Assembly (NCBI GenBank): GCA_000934455.1
Contig: KN886761.1
Location: 42,151 to 71,768 of the forward strand
Direction: 5' to 3'
Source of the DNA: Apostichopus parvimensis
Lineage: Eukaryota; Echinodermata; Holothuroidea; Aspidochirotida; Stichopodidae
DNA length: 29,618 nt
Shown here: one piece after another, positions 1 to 29,088 of the stretch
Numbering within the stretch: position 1 is the first letter of the stretch
Layout of the letters: every line of letters starts with the position of its first letter
The notes under the pieces: model-generated
Told to the model about the DNA's origin: nothing
What the model saw: the letters and a program-made list of their open reading frames with translations, nothing else
Databases searched by the model: none
Position numbers and translations under genes: made by a program

Positions 1-285
1 TTGACATGTCGGTTTCTCGTGCTCTCATTGGACGATCATTGTCACATGTCATTTTCTTGTGCTCTGGCCGAAATCGTCCTATACATAGAGAACGAGCTTA
101 CATATGTCAATTTAATTAGTCATATGTCGATTTCTTCCAATTAATTCGAGATCTGTCGATCTCAGGACTTATGGCACACTAGGCGTCGATTTCATCCAAT
201 CATAGCACGATAAACTTACATATGTCAATTAATTCGACAGATGTCAATTTCAGGACTTACGACACACTAGGCGAGTCATTCACGC
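1..285. repeat. Diverged short tandem/interspersed repeat array
   Basis: Motifs of the form ACATGTC/ATATGTCRATTTC recur through this stretch. The phrases 'cttacatatgtcaatt', 'aattaattcga' and 'aggactta.g.cacactaggcg' occur twice, around 93-188 and 210-275. Near the left edge a related pair ends in 'ttctcgtgctct' and 'ttcttgtgctct'. It looks like an eroded satellite or the end of a longer repeat that continues to the left. No coding potential is visible. Confidence 0.55.
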
Positions 286-405
286 CATCACCATCGCATA
301 GATTCCTTTTGGCCACTGGTAAGGAATTCAAAAGGAATGTATCAGAGCTCAAAAAGATTTCTTGGTGGCTGTAATTGTGTAGCAAAATTGGCAAACATTT
401 CCTGT

Positions 406-1049
406 CAGTGGCGGCGGAAGCCAATAATTTTAGGGGGGGACGGATATCGAAGTCACGATCTAAGCGTAGCGCCACCATCGGTTGGCGCGGAGCGTACTAA
501 AAAAAATTGGGTAAAATAGACCCCTCAGATCGCAGGAAATCGCTATTTCCGACCCCTAATAGTGTATTCGTGCACTAAATATTTTGATGTCTTAGGGTCT
601 AAAAATTTACAGATTTAATAAAATATTAGCTTGCGTACAAATATATTTATGATCGTTTTTCAGCCATACAGTGTAGATTACACTTAGCGGCGAACACTTC
701 GCAAAATAGTGTTGATTCTCTGCTGAACAGCTAACATACATAGCAGTGATTATTGACCGAGTCATTTGGCTGTCACTTAAATTGGCATTTGCGTTTAGTC
801 CAGTCGCACTATTCATCTAGAAGTCAGGAAACTAGCAATACAGCCACTACTTGTATTTTCCAAATATACTGACTTGTGTTTCCTTCTTTTTGACGAAGTT
901 TGTGATCTATTTTCCGATATTTCCTCACATCGCGTTGATGGTTCGACGTGTTTGGTTTTAATTTTGATTTGGTTTGATTTTTTAGGGGGGACGTCCCCCC
1001 ACTCAAAAATAAGGGGGGGGGACGTGTCCCCCCGACCCCCCCGCCTATG
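406..1049. mobile_element. hAT-like non-autonomous DNA transposon (644 bp)
   Basis: The element begins CAGTGGCGG and ends CCGCCTATG, so its termini are imperfect inverted repeats. It is flanked by a perfect 8-bp direct repeat TTTCCTGT at 398-405 and 1050-1057. An 8-bp target duplication with CAGTGGCG-type ends is typical of the hAT superfamily, although P-like elements also make 8-bp duplications. No transposase frame is present. About 120 internal bases at 450-560 are homologous to 8970-9060 in the second element of this kind, so the two belong to one family. The right end holds long G/C runs including a perfect GGGGGGACGTCCCCCC palindrome. Confidence 0.8.
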
Positions 1050-1057
1050 TTTCCTGT

Positions 1058-4000
1058 ACATTTAGATATAAACCACATCCTCATAGCGCGTACACTTCTT
1101 CTGAAATCTTAAGTATGTAGATAATCACTTTGACAGCTTAGCCAATGTATCAGGTTTCAAGGATAAACAAGATTACAAGCCTAAGTAAAGGATTTGAAGA
1201 GTGTTTGCCCAGACGATTGGCATCACAGACCCCCTAATGTGATCCAACTCTGGAGTAGAGTTGAAGGTTTTGCCCATCAAACATAAAAGAAAAGTTAAAC
1301 ATGGCCTAATACGGAACCCTTACAGTGTTTAAATGCTCACCACCATCTTGCATTCTGTAACGCCAAAGAACTGCCTGCTCAAAGGTGACTGAAGCGACGA
1401 ACTTCAACGAAACCTTCCGAACAATTGTCGAAGGTGTTTCAGGCCACACTACATCCATAAATGAAAGTTCTCGACAGCACACTGAGTTTGTAACACCGTA
1501 ACACTCAATTTTCCAGCAGCTCTCCTGTACGGAACTGCTCGGCGTATTTTCGTGCCATGTCGTGTGTTTTCACACTTTCGGTTACGTAATAACGGTCGAT
1601 TCGGGAGGTCAGATTCCCAACTGTTCTTAAGATGAGTGTTTCAACTAGATGTGTGGAATATCTTTCTCTTCAAGATATGTTTCATATTGTTTGTCACCAG
1701 AAAATGTTTTTACAAAATTGGAAAGGTAAACGGAGAAAAGGAACTGTTCCATCTAATACATGAGATGTTTAATTAAAATCTAAAAACTTTATACATGATG
1801 TCTGTATGATGGACAATGTCAGTTATATTTAAAAAAGAATGAACATTAATTTAATTAAATGATACCTAACAAAACAATGAAAACTGTGTCTGATTTAATC
1901 TTGTATGAATGTTTATGCCCAGCAGTGGCATGCACAGAATTTCAAAGGCTGGGGATTTTAGGTAGGTGACGCATAACGGAAGGGCCAGAGGCAAATGAAG
2001 GATTTCATAAAGGGGCGGGTGTAACCCTTGAGTCGTTTGAAGGAGAATCCCATGTAGTGGGATTTGAAGTTCCTCCCCCAGAAATGACTTGAAAATTTAG
2101 ATCTCAAATGGTTCATTATGAGGCATATTGAGACTATACATTACGTCACTAAATTAGCTCTAGACCTACACAAAAATTTAAGCTTCTTACTCAGGATTTG
2201 TTTTTGTGTGAGGTTGAAATTAATTGCCATAGCAGTGACCGATAATTCTTCCCCTGCTGAATGTTAAATGTCTCCTGACTGAATAATTCCCCCCCCCCAA
2301 TAACAATGGGAGATGGGGGGTCATGAGCCCCAAATAAAACAGGGTGTTAAAAGAAAGATTGGTTAAAATTTGAACATGCATGAATGACCATTTATTAGAC
2401 TGAAGCATATTTAATGTATCATATATAACATCACTACTAATGACTTTGTAATGGCTTCCAACTTCACAGAAATGGTTCCATCCTTCTCCGGTTCTCAATG
2501 CCCAGGGCACTCTGAACATTCAAGGTACTTACAGCTAATGCCATAGCCTACAGGCAATACAAAACAGCACCTACACTATAAGAACCTTCTTCACAGTAAT
2601 GATATTAACAGCTTTAATACAAGCAGTTCCTGGAGTTTCATGTTTTGTGATGTGTTTACATCTGTAGCAGGGTCACATGACCTATAATCCTGCCCCCTGC
2701 CGCGAAATTGTCTTCTATAGATTTACGTAAATCAATAATTCTTTTAAAGCATTTCAAAGTCTCAATATACCCTTTTTTATAACTTAATAAATAAGTATGT
2801 ACAACCACCTAAACAGTTAAAAGTATATCTGACAAGACTTCCTCCAAAGTCTCTCATCTGAGGCAAACAATTTCTACACAACTTCGGACCACAAACGCAA
2901 ACCAAGACTAGTTTAGTTATTATAACAAAAATAATTGTAACTGTGCTGCTTTTCCTTCTTGTAGTAGACCCGGCGCAGAATAACAAAATGTAAATTAGAA
3001 ATAAACAAAACCAAACCAAAAAAAAAGAAAAAAAAGAAGCAGCAACAGGGTCACTAAAAATACTATGTTTTCAACTTAACTTGATGCTTTAACTGGACTG
3101 CAGGTAGCAACTTTAAATATTTACCTTTAATTTAATTATACTAAGTGTCCCCTGAGTCGTAATGAACATGGCATTTGACATTCTTTAATAAGCCTAACGA
3201 ATACATAGGTATTAAGCCAAAATTCTATGAACTTGGACCTTGCAATATAATATGTCACTGTACTTCTTCCCATCTCCAACAAATCACTACTTCATGATTT
3301 CTTCAGGATTGACTATATATAACTATTCTTTTAAAGTCTTGCATCTTTTCCTTTATGTTTCTTGTCTAGAAAGTAAAGGGAGCAAATCCAACTTTGGGCA
3401 GTAAACTTATTTCAAACAAATTTCAGAAAAAAAAAGGATATCCTCAACGTAGAGGGGGGGGGGGGTAACTAAAGCTTCCCCAACTCACCCCTCCCCCACC
3501 CTTGTCTGTCCCTCTCTTCCGTCTATTTTTGCTTTTAAAATTAATAAATTTGTCAATGAGTATTGTATTCTTTATATAGCAACAACCAAAAAAACCAACA
3601 AGGTGAGAAAAAAATAGCTAATCAAATTAATAAAATACAATAAATAAATGAAAAGTCACAGAACAAACTGAAGAAAAGTGCATTGAAGCTTGTAACTTAA
3701 TATTGAACTGTCTCCCCATCTTTTCAGATTTCAACATTTTGAAATAGATAAGAGCGATTCAGCTCAACCATAAAGTTCCAAGTTCTTCCCACTGACATAC
3801 TGAATAAATATATCTGTACACATTCAAGGTCTCTGTTAAGATTTTGCTAAAACAAAATTCATAAAATAAAGATAAGAAAGTTCTACACAAGAATTCAAAA
3901 TAATCTTCAGACAAAACTATGAAAGAGATTCATTTATAAATCTTGTAACCCATCTCAAAAACTTCTTATCACTCTATTTCTTCAGTCGTATTCTTTTGTC

Positions 4001-4514
4001 TTAACTTTCTCTTCTAACTGGATAAAACATGATATAAAATATAAAACCTTCCTTCGAAGTGATTTAATACCAAAAATCTTCAATAAATGTAGCAATCAAA
4101 TTTAGAACAGCAAAACAAATAAAACAGCAACTCGAAGGAAAGAAGAAGCCAACAATTGAATGAAAAATCAAAAGTTTTAAGATTGGAATCATTTCAAGCA
4201 TTTTCAACATGATACTGCAACCATAGCATATTTTTAGTTTTAGGTTCTGGTCACCGTGTTGGTTTGCAGATAAGCGAACCATCGCACTCGGGAGCAATTC
4301 TTTCGTCTGATGATGATAACTGATGCATCATGGCCGGTTAATGAGACTCTTTACGAATAACCCCGAATAAAGACACCACGCACTTGACTCATTTCATTAA
4401 GGACAATCCACATGCTTATCACAAAGTTCAAATAAAAGCCTACTGTATACTCAGACCTGTGCATGTTCCAGACAACAAGTCAACAAGTTTCTCAAGCAAC
4501 AAGTCTCCCTGATT
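1058..4514. other. Intergenic DNA without a supported gene
   Basis: Only short frames without family resemblance or convincing splice context are seen. Visible items are poly-C at about 2290, poly-A around 3016-3036, poly-G at about 3450, and a CAGTGGCATGCAC motif at 1926 that resembles a hAT-type terminus but has no partner end that I can find. The sequence is AT-rich, with many short A/T tracts. Confidence 0.5.
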
Positions 4515-4860
4515 ATTCTCTCCTGATTGGTCAAACAATTTATTTGTATTCAGGGGGTTTTTTTTGGGGGGGGAGGGGGGTACCTAAACTGGAATGCTTC
4601 TTCATGATGTAGCAAACTCCAGACACTTGCTTGTTCAATCAAAGATTGGAATAAAACTAGGAATATTATGAAAGGAATGATATTAATTGCAATTATGCTG
4701 ATTGGTTTAAGCAATTTAGTTGTTTCTATTAAATAATTTATTTTGTACCAAAACTGGAATGCTACGTCCGAATATTCTTAAATGTTCTAGCAAATTCCAC
4801 ACGCTTGCTTGTATAATCACAGATTAAAATATTAAGAAAGGAATGATATTAGTTTCTATT
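4515..4860. repeat. Diverged tandem duplication, unit about 170 bp
   Basis: Two consecutive units share, in the same order, CTGATTGGT, 'aatttat', 'aaactggaatgct', 'agcaaa.tcca.ac.cttgctt', and 'gaaaggaatgatatta'. The first runs from about 4520 to 4690 and the second from about 4698 to 4858. Many substitutions and small indels suggest an old duplication. The first copy has gained a long G tract at about 4560-4580. Confidence 0.6.
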
Positions 4861-5112
4861 ACACTAAGGTACATGGTTGGTGTAGTTTACTGTCTCAGAA
4901 ACAAGATTAAAAAATGTAGGGAAAAAGAAATAAGAAAATACTTAATTTTGCTTAAATTTAAAAAGTTTTTGAATATCAAAAAATATACATTTCAGTATCT
5001 AAAAGTAATTTCATCTCATTAAAGGAAAAATGTAATAGACAACTGAAGAGGGACTTTCAGTCACCATTACAGTAACTTTAACATCAGGTGATGTTAGTTA
5101 GACATCAACATG

Positions 5113-5364
5113 TTATAATTGGATGCTGATCAATAACTCGGCCAATTGGCAAGGCACATACGAATAAGAAGGTAGGGTGAGTAACCAGTAGAAGCAGTAT
5201 GAGGGAGGAAGGCACTGTTCCCTAGCAAACCAAGAAGAGGAGCCATTTGGATGGAAGAGATGGAATAATACGTTCTTAGGGAGCAAGGCCAGTAGATGCT
5301 GCAAAGCCATTCGTTCAATCCACTTTTGGTGCACAACTTCAGAAGGCCATATTTCACGATTTAC
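5113..5364 (-). CDS. Unidentified exon-like ORF (weak)
   Basis: On the minus strand an 84-codon open frame, including its stop, follows a plausible acceptor (CTATTTTAG) at 5365. It reads VNREIWPSEVVHQKWIER... and ends with TAA at 5113-5115. A possible upstream exon at 5632-5692 has an acceptor (CCCTTTAG) and a strong donor (GTGAGT), and its frame ending GSWNWN joins in phase. In another frame that small exon reads LDPRSCEKWLLELE, which looks more protein-like but meets a stop after joining. I do not recognise a family. It could be the tail of a further minus-strand gene downstream of the CDA gene, or chance. Confidence 0.2.
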   Translation of the reverse strand, partial: VNREIWPSEVVHQKWIERMALQHLLALLPKNVLFHLFHPNGSSSWFAREQCLPPSYCFYWLLTLPSYSYVPCQLAELLISIQL

Positions 5365-5416
5365 CTAAAATAGGAAAATATAAAACTTAGATATTTATCT
5401 CCTGTTAATGCAAGTG

Positions 5417-5450
5417 AAGGGAGGAGGGGGGAGGGGGGAGGGGGGAGGAG
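5417..5450 (+). other. Poly-purine tract with G-quadruplex potential
   Basis: Runs of three to six G are separated by single A or AGGA spacers in a 34-base pure purine stretch. This satisfies the usual four-tract G-quadruplex rule on the plus strand. It lies downstream of the CDA gene. Confidence 0.55.
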
Positions 5451-5987
5451 AAGAAGTGGTGTTGAGAGGATGACGTAATTACATGATCAAACAGGTTTAC
5501 TTAGGCAAAAGTTCACATTTCGATGATGATAAATATGCCTTTGTCCAATGGACGGAAAACAGCCTGACCACGCTTCTAATGTAGTAGACTGTTAGCAGAT
5601 TTACAGCTTTCAAGAGAGAAATTAAACTCACATTCCAGTTCCAGGAGCCACTTTTCACAGCTACGTGGATCAAGGGGGAGCCAAGATGTAAACTAAAGGG
5701 CATTGGGCATTATCTATTCTATACTTCTGTTGATGTTCAGAAACCATACTCATGCAACAACAAGTGTCACACTAGGATTTAGTTTTTCCTGGCTTTCCCT
5801 GTTTTACTTTTCCTTTGAAAAATAACGAGAACTGTCCGTAAGTGGCTGATTGTCAGGGGGCACTGTTGAGAATCAGAAATGGATCCTTGCATAATTTACT
5901 TAGGGATGTTAGTGGATTCATTGGTATGTTATTGTGGTTTGGGGGGGGGGCAACATAGTCTGTGACCCTGATTTTTTCATCCTCGGT

Positions 5988-5993
5988 TTTATT
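5988..5993 (-). promoter_or_regulatory. Candidate polyadenylation signal of the CDA gene
   Basis: The minus strand carries AATAAA here, about 220 bases past the stop codon at 6216-6218. A closer AATAAA lies at 6204-6209, seven bases after the stop, and would give a very short 3' UTR. Which one is used cannot be told from the sequence. Confidence 0.35.
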
Positions 5994-6215
5994 GCTTTTG
6001 TTTTGTCTGACAATGATCGATCACTCCTAGTTTATACTACCTGTGGAATTTTGTTTTTACATACTAGCAGCATTTAAACAGAAATTTCACTCCTTAGACT
6101 CTAGTATTGCAATAACAATTCCTAAAAATGTTTAGAAACCCTGTCCAATGTTAAAATTCAAGTAGTTAAATTGCGGTTGTGTGAAATGCCTTACTGGAAT
6201 TCTTTTATTTTCTGT

Positions 6216-23920
<17,705 letters not shown>

Positions 23921-24131
23921 TGTGGTTTGTTGAGTAAAGCTGTAATGGTTTGCCTAATGTAGCGAAGAAGACTATTTGCTTCAGCTAGTTCGATCGATGA
24001 CAACGTGTGCTTTTTACGTGACCCGCCGTTTCACTCGACTTGTTTAGGCTGAGTTTGCGGATGTTCTGAAGGGCTCGACTGTGTTTACGATACATCCCGA
24101 AAACTGACTGGACGAAATTATGCTCATGTGG

Positions 24132-24139
24132 TGACGTCA
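24132..24139. promoter_or_regulatory. CRE-like palindrome upstream of CDA
   Basis: TGACGTCA is a perfect CREB/ATF-type site about 210 bases upstream of the CDA start codon. The surrounding 23990-24200 region has more CpG than its neighbours. No clear TATA box at a usual distance was seen. Function is inferred from position. Confidence 0.4.
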
Positions 24140-24198
24140 TGACACACCTCCAACAATTGTAAACAAACTTTCCTTGCGTTGCGGGGGGAAAGGGTCAG

Positions 24199-24275
24199 CG
24201 ACAAAGTTTAGCGCTCTTCCACTTTACAGATTAGTTAGCAACAAAGTGTGTCGCTCTTCCACTTTACACATATTA
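24199..24275 (+). repeat. Short direct repeat, about 40-bp unit
   Basis: 'gcgacaaagtttagcgctct' followed by 'tccactttaca' is repeated as 'gcaacaaagtgtgtcgctct' followed by the same 11 bases. It lies upstream of the presumed CDA promoter. Confidence 0.6.
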
Positions 24276-24494
24276 TATCGTCGTATGCTTTCATCAACGT
24301 GGATTTTTAGTGGCAAGATTATCTGTATCGATATGTAAAGTTGATTTGGTTTAGCTGAGAAGAGGAGAGTTGAGAAAGTTGGTGGTTGGTAGAGGAGGGA
24401 AAGAGGAATGATAGAGTGCATGTTCCTCTTTAAGAGCAACGCAGTTAGCTAAAAAATGGTGTCGCTATACATAAACTATACAGATCATAAAAAG

Positions 24495-24900
24495 ACATAT
24501 TTAATTTAGTTTAGTTTAGTAAAAAAAAAAGGATCAGGAGTGACACTTAAACCCTATAGGAGAGAAACAAACACTGAAGAAACAAGCACTCGGACCCGAT
24601 TACAATGCTTAAAGTGCTTGTCCAAAGCATTCTTAAACCCATTCACGCTACTTGCAAGTACAACTTTCTCAGGCAAACCGTTCCACTCCGATTCACAACC
24701 CTATTAGAAAAACAATTTATGCCGAATATTAATCCTACTTTGTGACTTTTGGAGTTTAAGAGAATAATGACCTCTGGTATAAATACTATTAGCAAACATG
24801 AAAAAGTCAGTGAAGGATAAATTGTCAAAACCATACGCAATCTTGAAAACCTGAATATACTTGAAAAGGATATTTTAGTGATATGAATGAACTTTCAGTG
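24495..24900 (-). mobile_element. LINE 3' fragment (end of reverse transcriptase ORF and tail)
   Basis: Minus-strand frames read IYTRGHYSLKLQKSQS and then, after a frameshift, WNGLPEKVVLASSVNGFKNA...LDKHFKHC with a stop. The order TRGH..LK, WN.LPE.VV, SVN.FKN.LD is typical of the C terminus of CR1-group LINE polymerases. A short 3' UTR, an A/T run and a (TAAAC)n-like tail follow at 24495-24530. Only the last 400 bp are present. It differs from the LINE in intron 1. Confidence 0.75.
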
Positions 24901-27900
24901 TACCCATGGGAGTATACATTTACCATTTTTCGAGGTGTTGAGGTGGGTGTAGAGCGATTTCGAGAGAGACTAGCATATTTTTGAGACAGACGTCAGTGGG
25001 TGGCCAAGAAATTTAATGTTTCGAAAAGTAACCAAACCAGGGGTTTAGCTTACACTAGTTACACCTGCACACTGCCTTTGGCTTGGAGTAGGATCTACAT
25101 GGGGTTGGGCGAAGTTCCAGAAAGCCTTGCATCATTTTAGACCGAATATAAAAGAAAGTTGTCAGAAAGAGGATTTGATCTAAAAAAATTTAAAGGATGT
25201 ATCTCTGAATGCCCTAGCGGTGGTCCAGAAGACATAACCCTGGAAACTGTGACGTTTTTTTTTAATTCTCAGTTATTTCTATAGCGCTCACCCGTAAACG
25301 TACAACTAATCCTGACATAATAAACAGGTGCCTCGGTTGATATCGACCAGTTCAGGTGGCGTCTATATAACAGACAAGGTTTTGGAGGTCAACAGGCGTT
25401 TATCGAACCAGCGCCACCAATTTCTGCAACCCCCAAAATGTCGTCACCCAGACACCTTCTTTTCATACACTCATATGTAACAATCAACAAAAAAACGAAA
25501 GTAAGATTTTTTTTTTTAAGTTATGATATCAAAATAATATTGATTGTGTAGAAACCAATCAACTGTATCGTTGTTGAAATCCTAGTTGGGCAAAGTGATG
25601 CAAAAATGATGAAAATTCAACCCAAACGTTGACCTTTAAGCCATTCCTAAATCAGAATCACCACCTGTCGCTATTTTTCACTCACTTATACAGGGGACGG
25701 TGATTTTGTATTACTAAAAGATACAAACCAAACATCGATGCATGAGCCATGAGGTCATAAGGTCGTGCCAATATTCGAACAGGTGTCTAATAGAATTTAT
25801 ATATACTCCGTCATATTTATGTCTCATGATAACCATAATATTCACAGTCGCCGTGAATTTATATATAGGAAACTTTTCACATGGTCACCAACATATGATG
25901 CTATTTTGACTGTATACCACCATATCGTCATTATCTCACGATAACAATCCATTGTTTTCTCTCGCAAATGTCCACTCGCAACAGCCCCCTCGATTTTTAT
26001 TCTCCGGCATCCAGGAGTATACACGTGATTTGCACATGATAACCCGGCCAGTAGCAGCAATGTTTGACACCAGACAACAAGACAACAAGTGGAAAATTAA
26101 ATTCTAACCGCCAGATTTGTTTATCGTATGTAAACAAAGGAAACCAATAATGATATTGGACAGATCGTAATATAATTATACTGTATTAAATAACCAAAAT
26201 ACCGAGAAAGAAAAATGAAATTTTAAAAGTAACTATACACTGCTTATAAATCACACTGTAATATGTTACCCATAAATAAAACATTAAAACGTCATATCAC
26301 ATATACATGTTTGCTCGAAGTTCGTTTATATGGTAAAACACTATACCGCGGCAATTTTCAAATAACAATATCTCGAAAATGCAATGAATGAATTTCATGC
26401 AAATTTCACCAGCCTAGTGCTTTGTTGAACTTCGTCTTTCATAAGTCGAAAGTAATGTTTCATCTGGACTATCCTTTCAACTTAGAAAATAGTACAATTT
26501 GCGTCACAAAATATCACATATATCTAATGCAGTCGTTTCCTAACAGCAACTGCTAACCCGTACAGTTGCAACCAGATCGAAGACAATGCAGCCGATTTTA
26601 TTTATTTCTTTCAAAGACCTGGTAGAAATAAAGTGAAAAAATTTCACGTCGAAAACTTCGACCAGCTTTTTTTTTTGGCGAAGATAAGAAAGTGTTGAAA
26701 AGCAAATTCGTACGTGCTGGCTTACTATTGGAAAGGTCAAATTGTCCAAATCATAAATTCTGTAACTACTGCCGACCCTGTAAAGAATTAGTTTCGACTC
26801 AGTGTACACGTCAAACCCATGTAGTCCCTGTGACGATAATTCGGTTTCAATAATAGCTTGGGGTTTAAAGGGCAACAAATTGTAAAAACTTCGTTTGAGG
26901 CGTTTTATGGAATTTAGAATTGTTCGTGTACAAATGTTTACAATACAGTTTTGACCATCTCGTTCTCAAGTTGTCAGTCAGACATAGATCAAAGTTTCGA
27001 ACAGAACGTAGTAGGCTAGTTTAGTTAAGCTTGTATAACCTGTGTATGAAAGTCATTGGTTACGCACAGGGGAGGATCCAGGATTTGAAAAAATCGGAAA
27101 GAAGGAAACACCTTGTTTCTTCGCCTGACGTGTAGTAATAAATGTAGTTATATAACAAATGTGTATACTATATTGTACAGGACTAGATTCTATCGTACAA
27201 TAAGACGTATACTCTGCCCATGAAAATACGAAACTGATTCACTGGTACTCCCAGTAGGGAAAGTAGTCTTTATATCAGATTCAATTGACAATAAATCCCC
27301 CCCCCCCATCCGCCTCCTTCTCACCCCACTCCCCCATCAGAATCAATGTATCTATTAGCTAACTACTTCTTTCGCTCTACGACTACAATCAGAATTTCGC
27401 ATTGATCACTTGAACCTTCCTCACATCGAACAGAAACTGGAGTACTTGATCTTGCCACCAATTATATTTACATTTGCATAAAATCTGAATAGAGTAAACA
27501 GAAAAAAAAAGCACACCAGTAAATAGCACCAAAGACCACCACCTGGCAAACAATAACTTTATAAACCGACTGTAGAATAAACATTGGAAGGGTAATTCAG
27601 GTAGTAAAATGGTTTTTCTCTTAATGCAAGCCCTTCATGCCTGCAGCTATAGCATATTATTATAGGTTAGTTAAACCAAAGTAAACCTTTATACGTTCGA
27701 AAATTATCATACTTATAGAATGCACTGATAGACTCGTCATTTTGGTAACGAGAACAAAGTTCTTTTCTTGAAGTTGAGATAAGACTTAGGTTACTACGAC
27801 AAATGTGTACCTCCGATGCTTAAAGGAACAGTTTCTTCAAAAATGAAAAAGAAAATTGTTATAGAAATACTTGAAACCTGGACTGCTGAACGTGTTTTCA

Positions 27901-28068
27901 GACGGTCTACAAAATATCAGAGTTAACTTGATGTCTTTAAACCATACGTAAGTGGATTGTCGAGTTACGTCATAACACACACACCTACCCGGCTCCAGCT
28001 TTAACTAGGACCTTCACCGTAATAGGGAGAAGAAACAATATGACGAGGATGGTATACTTCTCAGTTAA
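24901..28068. other. Intergenic region between CDA and SLC22 genes
   Basis: AT-rich sequence. A minus-strand frame at 26540-26878 (112 codons) has no family resemblance that I can recognise and no obvious splice partners. A C run lies at 27297-27308. GAGGATCCAGG at about 27073 resembles ends of common invertebrate DNA transposons but cannot be paired. No RNA gene is visible. Confidence 0.4.
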
Positions 28069-28168
28069 CTACGCTAACGCTGGCTTCTCGGAAACGTCTA
28101 AAGGCTTGTAATTACCCCCCTGTTTGCCGCCACCATCATCATCAGCATTGTCGGCTTTATGGGCCTTC
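28069..28168 (-). CDS. SLC22-type transporter, terminal coding exon
   Basis: After acceptor CTCACTGACAG the exon supplies the last base of a Lys codon, then KAHKADNADDDGGGKQGG and NYKPLDVSEKPALA, stop TAG at 28069-28071. Phase fits the donor at 28878. The tail is hydrophilic, with an Asp/Gly-rich stretch, as expected for the cytosolic C terminus of a 12-helix SLC22 protein. Its sequence is not conserved in the family, so the call rests on phase and spacing. Confidence 0.75.
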
Positions 28169-28232
28169 CTGTCAGTGAGACCAACACAACAGAAGGTGAA
28201 TGAGTTTCGGTGGCAAAATAACAGGGGTACGA

Positions 28233-28273
28233 AAGGGCGGGGTGGTAGAACGGTGGGGTGGGGGGGGGGGGGG
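28233..28273 (+). other. G-rich tract in the last SLC22 intron
   Basis: Several GGG or longer runs, including a run of 14 G, satisfy the G-quadruplex rule on the plus strand. On the transcript this is a C-rich tract about 60 bases upstream of the terminal exon acceptor. Confidence 0.5.
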
Positions 28274-28562
28274 TGTAGAAGAGGGTGATTTTTTAGTCCT
28301 GGTGTTACCTGGAACAGCCATATAGAGTTAGGACTTGAATACTGAAATTGAGTTATCAACTATAGCAGCGTGGATATAACTATTATGTTGGCAACTATAC
28401 CATACAACCCCATTTAATATCTAAAGAAGTTATGTTTTGGTTAGTATTAGAAGACAACTTTCTAGATTAAGGTTATTAATTGGCTTAACCAGTTAAGTTT
28501 TATATCAAATCTTTAAGAAAAACTTCACTCAAATTGTAAAAAAAAAAATCAAATTAACAAAT

Positions 28563-28603
28563 GTTATATTGACAAATTTTATATTGACAAATTTCAACTT
28601 TTG
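28563..28603 (+). repeat. Short tandem repeat TTATATTGACAAAT
   Basis: Two to three copies of a 14-16 base unit occur head to tail within the last SLC22 intron. Such AT-rich slippage products are common and no role is evident. Confidence 0.6.
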
Positions 28604-28878
28604 CGTTTTGTGTGTGATTAGTACACTTAAGTAAAGATGCGTCCGAGGCGACAAAATGTTTAGACTCGGATAAAGTCATAATTATTGACTAATTAGCATT
28701 CATATATAAAGTGAACACATCTACAATGCGGTTGTTCCAGTTTAATCAAATGCTCTTTATCGTTCTCTTTGGTACTCAGAAACTTTCAATTGGGCGGTAA
28801 AAGTTGTCGTAATTGAGCGACTAAACTTGTAAAACCTGCTTGAAATCATATAACCGATAAATGTTTTTCACAACTTAC

Positions 28879-29088
28879 TTGAAAAGCGATTTGGTATCGT
28901 CTACAGAGGCTGGAAGGGGTTTTCCCTTTGTCTCTGGCATCAGCAGGCAGAGAAGACCAGCAGTTATGGAAAATGACCCAAAGACGAGAACCGGAAGGCT
29001 AGTCCAGACCTGGTCCAGGAGTAAGATTAAAGGCGCAAGGATTCCTCCGATACGAGATGTGAGCGAAAAGAGACCAATGCCGCTACTC
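28879..29088 (-). CDS. SLC22-type organic ion transporter, penultimate exon
   Basis: The exon encodes SSGIGLFSLTSRIGGILAPL through LCLLMPETKGKPLPASVDDT and KSLF. This is the end of a major facilitator of the SLC22 family: helix 11 (SGIG...RIGGILAPLI), helix 12 (SLPVLVFGSFSITAGLLCLL) and the signature PETKG.PLP just after it. SLC22 proteins carry organic cations, anions or zwitterions such as carnitine across the plasma membrane; the substrate cannot be told from this part. The acceptor is a long pyrimidine tract ending TTTAAG at 29089. Entry phase is one base and exit phase two. The donor GTAAGT contains an in-frame TAA. Earlier exons lie beyond the window. Confidence 0.88.

Noticed and set aside
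1926-2110. Another hAT-like element starting CAGTGGCATGCAC
   Set aside because: No matching right terminus or 8-bp duplication was found.
26540-26878. 112-codon minus-strand frame
   Set aside because: No recognisable motif, signal peptide or helix pattern, and no neighbouring exons that can be joined. Kept only as a note in the intergenic entry.
27067-27320. DNA transposon suggested by GAGGATCCAGG and CATCCGCCTCC
   Set aside because: The two ends do not align convincingly as inverted repeats and no target duplication is visible.
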